A stretch of DNA of 64,000 nt from contig NC_089722.1 of NCBI RefSeq assembly GCF_035083965.1, forward strand, positions 26,620,642 to 26,684,641. Direction: 5' to 3'. Below the pieces are notes generated by a model. The model saw only the letters and a program-made list of their open reading frames with translations. It did not search any database and was not told where the DNA came from. Position 1 is the first letter of the stretch; every line of letters begins with the position of its first letter. Shown here one piece after another: positions 10,109-19,949 of this stretch. Made by a program: the position numbers and the translations under genes. Source of the stretch: Branchiostoma lanceolatum (taxonomy: Eukaryota > Chordata > Leptocardii > Amphioxiformes > Branchiostomatidae).

Positions 10109-11075
10109 GATAGAGGAAACGAACCTTCTAAACGCTAAGATGTCTTTATTATACATATCTAAAGTATAAAGGAAATCGGTCCTCACGCGGAATTCCGGAA
10201 GTCGACAATAACGTCGAACTGCCTCACAATCGTTGAACAAGGTTTATCAACATTGTCTAACGATGATTCCCAAGACAATCCAGTAATCTCCCAGCAAACA
10301 AAGAAAAGGCTGAGCCAAACAACGAAAACCCGGTTGCAAAAGGCAAATGATAGAAAACTTCAGGAACACTGTAGCACTCTAAGGCACAAGGAAGATGGAC
10401 AGAACTTCTGCTAGTGGAAAGAAATATGTAAGATGTAATCTTTTATAAGGTGGAGACGTTCCCTGCACAAAGCCCCGCGAGGTTTGCGGTGAACAGGATG
10501 ACGAGTTGTGCTCACGGTGGTTACCATAGAAGTGGCCATGGGTAGCAGGGGGTGGGTTTACAGTGTCGATGTTAGAAAGTTGAAATCACTGTGCCCTGTA
10601 CGTAAGAAAGACAGTGAGGTGGGGTGAGAACGTTGAAGCGCAGACTAGGACACTGTGCTCTCTACACGTCCTACGCTATATATTGATTGTGTAATAGAAC
10701 AAAGCTCTCCCGATCATGGCGTAACTTGACGAGTCCGATGACGAGCGCCGTGTCTGATTTTGCGTCCCTATACATGCATGAATTTGATGTGTCAGTTGTT
10801 CGCAAGTAAACAGAAGCTGCATGTTTGTTGTCGATGTTTGTTGTCAATATGTAGTGTATATAGAACGTTACATGTATAGGGTTTTACTATATGATTCTAT
10901 GAAAGTACACAGACATACGCACAAACACACAGTACGTAATGACGCGCCCAAACACAAGTCACAGACACACAAATAGACAAAAAAACGCTGACATTCAAAT
11001 CGCAAAGAATTGTTTGTTAAATTCGTTTTTATAAACAGTATGCTTCGTCAATGCGAATGATGTACCTATAATGTA
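10109..11075. other. no gene seen between KCTD copies C and D
   Basis: Mixed-composition flank without a supported ORF, splice pattern or clear repeat boundary. Confidence 0.5.
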
Positions 11076-11306
11076 CCTTTCATGCAGGTTTGAACTTGAA
11101 ACGCATGTACGCGCGACATGCAAAATATTCGCACTTTGACCTTTACTCTATCACCTGGCCATGTCTCAGTGCCCTTGGCTCAAAGTCATATGACTTTACT
11201 TCCGGGTAGGCGAAACTATAAGGTTTAGCCGTTAGTCTGTTGCGTGGGACCGAACTTGAAGGGCAAAATCTGTCAAGCTGATTCCACTTCCTGTTTGACA
11301 AATAAG
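11076..11306 (+). promoter_or_regulatory. KCTD promoter and exon 1 module (copy D)
   Basis: Contains CGCACTTTGACCTTTACT, TCATATGACTTTACTTCC at the CRE position, the GGGTAGGCGAAACTATA box (about 11204-11220), CACTTCCTGTTTGAC and a donor (AATAAG|GTATTG) ending exon 1 at 11306. The order is as in copies B and C. Confidence 0.62.
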
Positions 11307-11931
11307 GTATTGTCTTACTTCTCATATGTATATGTGTTGCTATTTTCGCTTCCCAAACTTGGCCACGAATAAGCGTCAACCGTGTCGAAAAGCACGGCTG
11401 TACTGAGTAGGCCGGTTTACATTTATAATATTACATAAAGGTTGAGGCAGGTGTCAGTCTTTTGTTGTAAACTGTCTTTTATGTTTTTATTTCTTATTTT
11501 GATGTGTCAAGTTGGCAGGAGTGGGTTAACGTTGGTGAGAGCACGCGGACAAGTAACGTGTAATTGTCGTGGGTAGCTTGACACAGCCTTTTTCAGTCTT
11601 CCTTCCTTTGTCTAAGTTTTGGTAACCCCCAAAAAATGAAAAAAAGTTATATAAGTTCGTGTCTGTCCTGTCTAAGATTCCTCCTTTTTCATTTTGTTAT
11701 ACCCCAATAAAGAAAAGGTTCACTTGTTGCCATAAAGTTGGTCAAAAGACGACAATTATATTGCATCATTAGCGTCGTGAGCTTCTCTATAGCATCCCTG
11801 TTTTAAATGGGGTTACTTTATTTCTCTTCCTTTTACCGGAAGCCACTGTTTCTGTGTTCAAAGTCTACCACATTTTGTGACTCACTAATTTCTTATCATT
11901 TCCAGATTCCAGAGTTCTTCAAACAAATACG

Positions 11932-12336
11932 ATGTACCGTCAAGCACCCTCCGTACAATGTAGCCCTGGCATCGTGGCTCTCAACGTTGGCGGTCACTTC
12001 TACACAACTACTAGATCAACTCTTACCCAGTACGACTCCAGGTTGAGCGCCATGTTTGGTCACAGCCGGTCCCGGTATACAAGCGTTGACATCTTGCAGG
12101 ACGAGCGGGGTCGGTACTTCATAGATCGAGACGGGATGGTGTTCCGACACGTCCTAAACATCCTCCGACTGGGCGAGCTGGTCCTTCCTGAAGGCTTCAA
12201 GGAACTCTGTCTCCTCGAGAAGGAAGCCACGTTCTACCAGATCAGGGATCTGATCAGAGCTGTCCGGACCAAGATGGACAAGTACCTTCTCGATGATGAT
12301 GATGATCATTACGGGTATGACTACGGGTATGATTAG
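11932..12336 (+). CDS. KCTD-like BTB/T1-domain protein, short form (copy D)
   Basis: 134 aa, closest in the window to copy A (73-501). BTB/T1 residues about 13-112: VALNVGGHFYTTTRSTLTQYDSR, a short insertion, FIDRDGMVFRHVLNILR, LPEGFKELCLLEKEATFYQI. It ends in a run of Asp plus repeated YGYDYGYD, partly shared with copy A, and lacks the C-terminal domain of the long forms. The acceptor TTTCCAG ends at 11905; non-coding exon 1 ends at 11306. The 3' UTR is highly similar to that of copy A. Family knowledge suggests CUL3 binding through the BTB; without the C-terminal domain, substrate binding or pentamer function could differ. Confidence 0.88.
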   Translation: MYRQAPSVQCSPGIVALNVGGHFYTTTRSTLTQYDSRLSAMFGHSRSRYTSVDILQDERGRYFIDRDGMVFRHVLNILRLGELVLPEGFKELCLLEKEATFYQIRDLIRAVRTKMDKYLLDDDDDHYGYDYGYD

Positions 12337-12461
12337 TAGAAGTTCGCGTCCGTACTTCATCGAGCCAAATATTAAAACCTGAGTTCAATATTGGACCTAA
12401 GCGTTGACTTGTGTTGAAATCTATCTTGGTTATACTTAGATCAGCGTCTTAACTGCGTTAT

Positions 12462-12489
12462 AAACAAACAAACAAACAAACAAACAAAC
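12462..12489. repeat. (AAAC)n microsatellite
   Basis: About seven copies of CAAA in the 3' flank of copy D; absent at the homologous place after copy A, so it expanded after duplication. Confidence 0.85.
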
Positions 12490-12969
12490 TCCGCTAGGGA
12501 CCTTGTGAAAGACATATTCAGGATTGGAAAGCCAAGGTCGCTTTAGCTACGTTGCAGGTCTGCTTAGAAGGTTTGAGAATGATGAGTCATCACCGTCGAA
12601 AACTGATATCGTAGAGACCGTATTGAATAAAGACATCATTCAATATGAAGTGGTTATATATATAACTAGATAATAACAATATGACATTGATCCTTTCGGT
12701 AATCTTCACTGCTATGAGAAGTGACGTCCTCGTCCTTATGTACCACAATGATTGTTTGTACATGAGAGAACTTGATATGCTCAGGGCTGTTCAAAAATAA
12801 AGCTGGCGTCGAGTTTTTTTTGTCTCCTTCTAGCATACCTGTAATAACGTTATAAAATATCATTGTCGACAATGGTCAATAAGGATATGCCATTGATTAT
12901 TTTGGTAGCCTGGTAGGGTTATTAGGGATCAGAAGATAATGATGAAAATATGGTCGTTTTTGTGAATGT

Positions 12970-13212
12970 CGTTGCACATGATAAACTATTACGGTCGGTT
13001 TCTACTTAAAATTCATGCGACTTACAAAAGTTCGTACTTTGACCTTTACTTTATCACCCGATGACTGTGTCGTACTCAGTATACGTCTAGCCTACCCTGA
13101 GCATGACGTCATTACTTTACTTCAACGTAGGCGAAACTAAGATTTAGCCGTCACTTTCGACATGAGGGGCAACATTTGTCGAGCGTATCCAACTTCCTGT
13201 TTCACAGATCAG
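12970..13212 (+). promoter_or_regulatory. Orphan KCTD promoter and exon 1 module without its own coding exon
   Basis: Strongly similar to module B: TACTTTGACCTTTACTTTATCAC, TGACGTCA CRE (about 13106-13113), ACGTAGGCGAAACTA box, CAACTTCCTGTTTCACAG, donor ATCAG|GTATTG ending at 13212. The following 13213-13560 matches the copy B intron (2106-2500), but no BTB exon follows before the next module starts near 13640. It is either a relic of a deleted KCTD copy or an alternative promoter for copy E. Confidence 0.6.
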
Positions 13213-13721
13213 GTATTGTCTTATTGTATGCTGGGTAATCTTACAGACTCCGTTTTCCAAACCGTTGGCCAAGTAAACGCCAACATTGGTCACAATCATG
13301 TCACACTGTACCGTTGTAATTGGCCATGCCATATATTCATGTGTAGAGAGAGCAATTGATGCCTTGTATCGTGCCTTTTACTGGAGGGTTATGTTGCATT
13401 GTTGTTTCAGATGGGGAGAATCAGCACTCCTTGAGAAAAAATATAGCATGGCAACTTTGCAGTTTCACTATGAAAACTGGCATAAAGCAGCTAGTATGTT
13501 AAAAGACGACTCGCATCCTGTTCAACGGAGAGTGATCACGAAGGTTCCAAAATAATTGAACGCACCTAACAATGCAAATGGTACAACAATAAATCCTTCA
13601 GGAGGTAGGCTGTCTGTTCCTGATTCAGTACATGGTGTAACGCGTTAGCTATATAGCTAGTCATGGAACGTACAAAAGGTTCGCACTCCGATTCTTGTTT
13701 TAGCACCTGGCCCTGTCGTTA

Positions 13722-15058
13722 AGCCCCCGTCACAAATGAAGAATTTAGCTCGGCCGACTTGTCGGCGAGCTCCAAATGGCGATTTTCGGGCGAAGTACGA
13801 CCGACGTCCTGTCGATTCTACGGGCTTCGGGCGAATTTTCGGAGCTCGGCCGACGTTCGCGTGTCACTGGAAGCTGCGCTTAAATTCAGCGAGGCCTCGG
13901 CGACGATTTTGGAACTCGCGCAGCTCGTCAACAGTTTGCCCGAAGCTCGCCCGAGCAACGTCCAGCGCTCGGTCAATATTCGGGCGGGCATCCGAGGATT
14001 TTAGACTCGATTTTTGGTCGGTCGGAGGTCGCCCGAACTCTTCGGCCTCGTGCGAGCCTCGCACGGGCTTTGTACAATAATCGGACGACCGTCGTCAGTG
14101 TTCCGGCCGACTCATGAAAAGTAAGGCGTGCTTCGGGCGAGCGTTGTACTGGTGTCGATGGGAGCTTGGACGGGCTCCGGTCGAACTCCTCCTTGTTTAT
14201 AGATAAAAGGTAACGACAGCTTGGTTTATAACATAGATGATAAATAATACTTTGATATTAACTAATACTAATATCGACTTGTCAAAGAATGCTGCCGAAC
14301 TTTTCTAATGAAAGACAATTCAACTGCAAAGTTAAATTTTCATTGAATCAATTTTATCATAAATAGAATGTGGACACTTTTTCTTTTTGTGTTTCTTTTT
14401 GGTATTGGTTTGGATGTTTCAATTTATATATTAATGAACTTGGGCTTGCTTTTGAGGCTTGACTTGACTTCCTGAGTTTTTCCTCCACAAAATGACTAGT
14501 TGAAAGTCTACTGAGTCATTTTAGATCTATGTTTGTCTGCCGAGGCACGCCCAGGCGTCGGCAGGGCGTCGATAGGCTTATCAACGGTCGGCCGAAGCTC
14601 GGACGGCGTTCGCCCGAGCTCGAGCTTCGGTCGATTTCCGTTTGCCGAAAATGTTTGGATCGGGGTTAAACGACTGATCTGTTGACTTTGTGGCTCCTGC
14701 GCTAGTATTCGGATTGGTTTATGACAAAATTCCTGTTTAGGTTATTATTTTCAGTGTGCCCACCCACTTCACTCATGCCCGACAGATTTGCCACAACTCA
14801 GAAAGTAAAGTTGGTCCAAATTTGAGATTGTTACCAGGTCAGTTGATTCTGACTTCGTCCGTGTCCAAGACATGGTACCGTCTTATGTGGGATTTATGAT
14901 TATTAGTGTTCGACGGACGTCGCCCGAGCTCCGTTCAATTTGTGACGGGGCAGGTTTTCAGCGAAAAATACGGTCGACACTCGGGCGAATTTGAAATTCG
15001 GCGAGCTTCCGGCGATCTACAAAATCGGCCGATGCTCGCATGAATTGTGACGCCGGCT
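13722..15058. mobile_element. Non-autonomous TIR DNA transposon, PIF/Harbinger-like, in the copy E promoter
   Basis: The termini AGCCCCCGTCACAAATGA and the complement of AGCCGGCGTCACAATTCA are inverted; TTA flanks both sides (13719-13721, 15059-15061). The end consensus AGCCCC.GTCACA is shared with the element at 2873-4192. The two subterminal regions (about 13740-14200 and 14540-15050) are GC-rich with many GCCCGAGCT/TCGGGCGA motifs, while the middle is AT-rich. No transposase frame. Confidence 0.75.
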
Positions 15059-15076
15059 TTACCATGAACCGCCTTA

Positions 15077-15268
15077 TAAGCCCATTCGTAGATTCGAGTA
15101 GGCATGTGCAGTGTCAAAGGTGAAGGTTCCAGTCTGGCTTGTAAAAAAATTCTCGAGAAGTATCAACATTGTCTCGATTTGCATAACAATGCCCAGACGG
15201 GTTTGTTTACGTCTCAGGGCCTTCACCTTGGACACTGATCATGCGTACTCGAATCTACGAAGGGCTTA
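15077..15268. mobile_element. 192-bp MITE with about 45-bp TIRs
   Basis: Inverted ends start TAAGCCC(A)TTCGTAGATT and share about 45 bp, including CAGTGTC.AAGGTGAAGG. Target duplication unresolved. It lies 18 bp to the right of the preceding element, both in the copy E promoter. Confidence 0.75.
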
Positions 15269-15529
15269 TTTTTACTTCCGGGTAGGCGAAACTATACAAA
15301 ACTAAACCGTTTGCGGTGCGTGACCTGAGTATTTTAGTGACATATAGTGTCTGTATCCGACTTGCAGTGCCCAAACAGGTATCATATTCCACCACCTCTT
15401 TTTTGGGTAGTTTGGTGACTTCGGTTCTAAGCCTTTAGGAACAAAAACACAGGTAGCATTCGCCAGGTGGCTGTGAGGAGGGAGGGGGCACACTTGTTGC
15501 TACCGTGAAAAATGGACTTCGAGGAAACA

Positions 15530-16290
15530 ATACCTCCATGAAAATTGTGGTATTGTTACCTTTTCCGTGTCTGTCTGTCTGTGTGACTGTCTGTACACAC
15601 GATGACTCGAGTGCCTGTATGAATTGTTTTCATATATGGTAGGTGGGTAGTAGTCTGTAGAACACAAACTCCCTCTGTCCAGGACTTCTATGGTCCCTAT
15701 CCGCGGACTGACCGGTTATGGGCAGCCGCTATAACTTAGTATAAACGATTCAATCAGGCTAGGTGGGTAGGTCTTGGGGAGACCTCGACATGATTATATC
15801 TTGGGCCACTAGCGACTTTAGATGGTACTGCAGCGGAACCGGTTTGGATATCTCGTGTTCTAAACATGCTATGCAAATCAGGGGCTAATATGTATGATCA
15901 ATTTGCATAATCAAACGCAGCATGCAAACACATGACATTTGTAACTATATATTGATTGATATCAATTCTACAATTGAATACCTAATCAAATAATCAATGA
16001 CAAATACTATATTCTATAGTGTTACATGATGGGGATTTCATTCTTGCAGCATTTGGAAGTTGAGAAAATGTGGACATTATGAGGGTCTCATTAACATAAT
16101 TTTTTAGGAAATGCGAAAATAGCTTTCGTACTTTGAGCAACTTGTGTTATTTGGGTAGAGCAGATGATAAACTGATATGATTTATCCATTATGATGAGGT
16201 ACTTATTGCACAATGAATGAGAAACCGTATGATGTCACACGAAAAGGCGCAGGAATACGGTCGTGGAACTCTAGTCTTTAGTGTGTCTGT
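15530..16290. repeat. Dispersed AT-rich interspersed repeat (copy 1, degraded)
   Basis: Shares phrases with 19950-21830 and 43531-44830: GTGTCTGTCTGTCTGTGTGAC, TATGCAAATCAG...AATTTGCATAATC, GTCGTGGAACTCTAGT. Non-coding; lies in the presumed intron of copy E. Confidence 0.5.
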
Positions 16291-16492
16291 CTGTCTGTCT
16301 GTGGACTTGCCTCAATCCCCAATTTGACAAACATGTTCATGGTATACGAATGTTTTTTTAAAAGTCTTCACCCCCAGATTTCATATATCCTACACGTACA
16401 GAAGTAACCACCACTCACGTGCTTCATATGTTTAATGACTTTTCAGTCTCATTGTATTCTTCCACAGTTATTCAAAGTAGATACCGATAAAG

Positions 16493-17125
16493 ATGAGCGG
16501 CTCTATTGTTACCCTAAACGTCGGCGGTCTCATCTACACCACCGCCCGATCCACCCTCACCCGCTACCCAGACTCCATGTTGGGCGCCATGTTTGGTGGG
16601 GACTTGGGAACCCTGCAGGACGACCAGGGGCGGTACTTCATAGACAGGAACGACAGGCTGTTCGAACATGTCCTCAACTTCCTCCGTACAAACCAGCTGG
16701 TCCTTCCTGAAGACTTCAAGGAACTCCCTCTGCTCGAGATGGAAGCTGACTTCTACCAGATCCAGCCGCTCATCGAAGCACTGAAGACTTACAAGGACCG
16801 CATCGATCAACCCTGCCCTCAAGACTTTGTTTCCATTAACGTGAACTCAAGTGGAAACGTACCACCACAAAACACACGAGTAGGCCCTAATAGTATGGAG
16901 TTGGAGGATATGGTGGGCAACATGGTACAGACACTTGCAAGCCAAGTCATGCAGCGATATGGGTGGCGAGTGTCACATGAAACGTGGGTGGCCGCGCTGC
17001 TCGGAAAGCTCCATGAGAAAGGATTCACTGTTCAGAGTTTTGGTGTAGTCAGTTATCAGACTGAGTCAGGAGGAGTATGGGAGCGGACATGGGTTTTGGT
17101 GCGGAAAGCTTCAAGGAGTAGTTAA
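16493..17125 (+). CDS. KCTD6/21-like BTB/T1-domain protein, long form (copy E)
   Basis: 210 aa. The BTB/T1 domain (about 3-101) starts IVTLNVGGLIYTT and continues TRYPDSMLGAMFGGDLGTL, FIDRNDRLFEHVLNFLRTNQ, EADFYQIQPLIEALK. The C-terminal domain (about 150-208) holds ETWVAALLGKLHEKGFTVQSFG and ends TWVLVRKASRSS. This is the best intact counterpart of the broken copy B, including the base sequence at the transposon junction (GAAGACTTACAAG here). Acceptor about TTCCACAG at 16466 before the ATG. Its 3' flank (17150-17560) is homologous to that of copy B. Likely CUL3 adaptor by family; substrate unknown. Confidence 0.9.
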   Translation: MSGSIVTLNVGGLIYTTARSTLTRYPDSMLGAMFGGDLGTLQDDQGRYFIDRNDRLFEHVLNFLRTNQLVLPEDFKELPLLEMEADFYQIQPLIEALKTYKDRIDQPCPQDFVSINVNSSGNVPPQNTRVGPNSMELEDMVGNMVQTLASQVMQRYGWRVSHETWVAALLGKLHEKGFTVQSFGVVSYQTESGGVWERTWVLVRKASRSS

Positions 17126-17499
17126 GAGAAACATACCTGTTCAATGTCTTAAGATGCCTTTCGCTAGGCAATAGTCCATGTTACAATAGACATAATTTTA
17201 GTGATTTATGGATTGTAATATTTTTAGATAATTATGTATGATGCTGTACGGATTATTTGAGGTTAGCATTGCCATAAGCACACACTGTGCAAAAAAATGT
17301 TGCACACGCAATCAGAACTAATTTGTATTTGTAGCTGGTTCTTTAACCCGAATTACGTACCAAAAATATGGTATATCATATGCACGTTATAAGTATTTCA
17401 TTATGGTAGATATTTCGATTTCGTCATGTTGAAACTCGTGGCATGAATACTGTTATGTCATAAATGCAGCACCTCAATGTTTAAAGTATGTCTGAGTAC

Positions 17500-19275
17500 C
17501 TGTATATGTGTCGTCGGTCCCATGACAAAAGGTGAATGACCTTTGCAAGGCTATCGCTATGCATAATGGCAGGCACATATAAGGTGGATTGTCACCATTA
17601 CATCTAAGAAGTGAACTCATTTAGAAAAGGTATCACAGTTTAAGGCTGGCTATAAAAACTAAAAAGATAAACTCTTTCATTAAACATTACATATTTTCAA
17701 TGATTGTTCGAATCAATATTGTAGGTTTTCTACGTACACATATTACAGTCATTTCGAGAGTGACTAGTACAATTTTCAGTAGTTCACTAATAAACTTAAG
17801 CTGAATGTGAAATGACTCCAGATCTTTTCTGACTTACATGTAGTAGGGGACCGAACTTGCTCGTATAAGGTAGGCAAAAACAAATTTTACAAGGTGGATA
17901 TCTATCATATAAAATTGTGCAAGACGTTGAAGAAATTTAGATGAAAGGAACAGGGAAAATTACAGAAAAGAAAAAAGGTTTGAAAATTACAGAAGACGAT
18001 AAAGGTTTGAAAATTAGAGAAAATTAAAAATGTTTGCATTGACTGAAACATTTCACACACAAGCATAGTTCTGCCACCGAAATATGTAACACAATTCTGC
18101 TCCGAGTCGATGTAGTGGTCTAAACTATCCTTGGATGATCATTAACTTAGGTATTTTGGTAATTGTTCCGGGATACTGTACTGCCTTAGGGCATCCTACA
18201 CACCATGTGATGATCTCGAGTCAGTCCTGAAAACTATTTTAGCAGTGACATGTCGTTTATCAAATGTGTCAGTGATACTACTAGCGAAACCGAACCACGC
18301 AATTTCTTGTTTTCACTCAATTGTTACGACAAAAGCAACAAGGTCCGAAGTCAACGGGACTAAAACAGCATCTCTTCATTCTTTCAGTATGGTAGATATT
18401 CATCATCATCATCATCATCGGTCGGTCGGCCGATCAGTAGCCATTGCAGTGATGGCCTCGGGACTCAGGTCACCTGAGTGAAAGAAGATCTGGTAGATAT
18501 TATGTTTTCGTTAAATCATGAATGTAGCCGATCTCATGACTAAAGGGGAATGACACTTACAAGGCTATGGCCATGCATAGCGACAGCTATGTTGATTGTC
18601 TGCTAAGTGACCACATTAAACCTCCAACTAGCAAATGCAGACTATCAGGCTCTCGAAAATGAACAGCATGAATATATAGCTCGCGCACATGTGTATCACA
18701 TTGTCTGTTCGAGAATATCAAGTAACGTTATCAATACTGATAGTGTATGTTTTCCTTAGTTTATTTATACACGTAAACTGGGTGTGAAATGACACATTCT
18801 ATGCCTATTCTGACTTACATGTGGTTGGGTAAAGAAGTATAGAAAAGAAATACATTCTACGAGGCAAAAGTTGCGCAAGATGTTGAGCAAAATGGCAGAA
18901 GGGGAAAGGGTTTGACCGAAACTTTTCACACACAAGCTCAGTTTTGGACCGGAAAATATCTCATATTTCTACTCATATCCAAGCCGATAGTACTAGTTGT
19001 CTAAGCTATCCTTTGTCACCATTGTCTGCTTGAATGATCATCAAGGTGTTCTGTTCATTGTTCCGGGATACTATACTGCCTTAGGGCATCCTACACATCA
19101 TGTGACGATCTCGAGTCAGTCCCTTAGACTATCTTTAGCAGTGGCATGTCGTTTATCAATTGTGTCAGTGACACTACTAGCGAAATTTAAACCGAACGAC
19201 GATTTTTTTTCTTCTTACTCTCTTAATTGTTCCCACGACAGTAACAATGCCCGAAGTCAACTTCCAGACACCAAA
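17500..19275. repeat. Non-coding tandem duplication, about 900-bp period
   Basis: Copy 1 (about 17500-18370) and copy 2 (about 18490-19275) share ordered blocks: AAAGG.GAATGAC...CAAGGCTAT, TGTTCCGGGATACT.TACTG, CCTTAGGGCATCCTACACA, ATCTCGAGTCAGTC, GTCGTTTATCAA. Divergence is moderate. The left part also matches the flank of copy B (4700-4790). No coding potential; an (ATC)n run lies at about 18399-18418. Confidence 0.65.
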
Positions 19276-19949
19276 GCTCGCAAGACTATCTCGACTCACC
19301 TGATGAGAATTATGACTACATTAAAAGTGGCCCACTGAGAGAAACGGGGTTTACAAATACTCAGGAAACATTTCCTATCTCATCAGGTATCAACAGTATT
19401 GGATACTTTAAGTAAACGACAGTTTGTACAGGGTTTGGGCCTTATTTTTCTCACTCTTGGTGTAATATGATACAGTCAAACATATCTACGGTACCCGCTC
19501 GAGTGACTTGAAAAATAATTCTCACAGTAGACAGAAGGGCACTATAGGCAGGATTCTTCATGCTTGGGTTCTTGTCAAAATAATCTAAGGAACCATGCAT
19601 CTAAAAGGTGCTACAGTTGCGCATGCCAGGAGATCCCTTATGCATAGGTGGTCCCCAGCAAAGGTTTAATGGTATCACATTCTGATAGCACACTCCAAGT
19701 TGAACAGCAAAAGGTTATGATGCAAGTTGTCTGCTGGACGATTATTCCGTAACTTTAATTTTGAAGAAAGGACAATTATCACCCACAAAATGACTTCCAA
19801 AAGCTCGTTAGCATTCTCTCAATTACGATAATCTAATTAAAACAGGACTGACCAAGTATCGATGGCCGGCTGATTCCTTATCGTGTGATAAGATACATTC
19901 TAACACACCGATATAAGATACTAGTATACAGATTCATGGTAAGACTATT

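Larger units (their letters stand above)
13640..15378 (+). promoter_or_regulatory. KCTD copy E promoter module, split by two transposons
   Basis: The left half at about 13640-13721 (GGTTCGCACTCCGATTC, AGCACCTGGCCCTGTCGTTA) is interrupted by the elements at 13722-15058 and about 15077-15268. The module resumes at 15268 with TTTTACTTCCGGGTAGGCGAAACTATA (core 15272-15294). A candidate donor AAACAG|GTATCA ends exon 1 at 15378. Whether it still drives copy E is unknown. Confidence 0.5.

Noticed and set aside
13736-14080. Arg/Pro-rich ORFs on both strands
   Set aside because: Lie in the GC-rich subterminal part of a non-autonomous transposon; no domain, composition artefact.
18245-18481. ORF containing HHHHHH, reminiscent of a cloning tag
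   Set aside because: Comes from an (ATC)n microsatellite in duplicated non-coding DNA; no vector sequence nearby.
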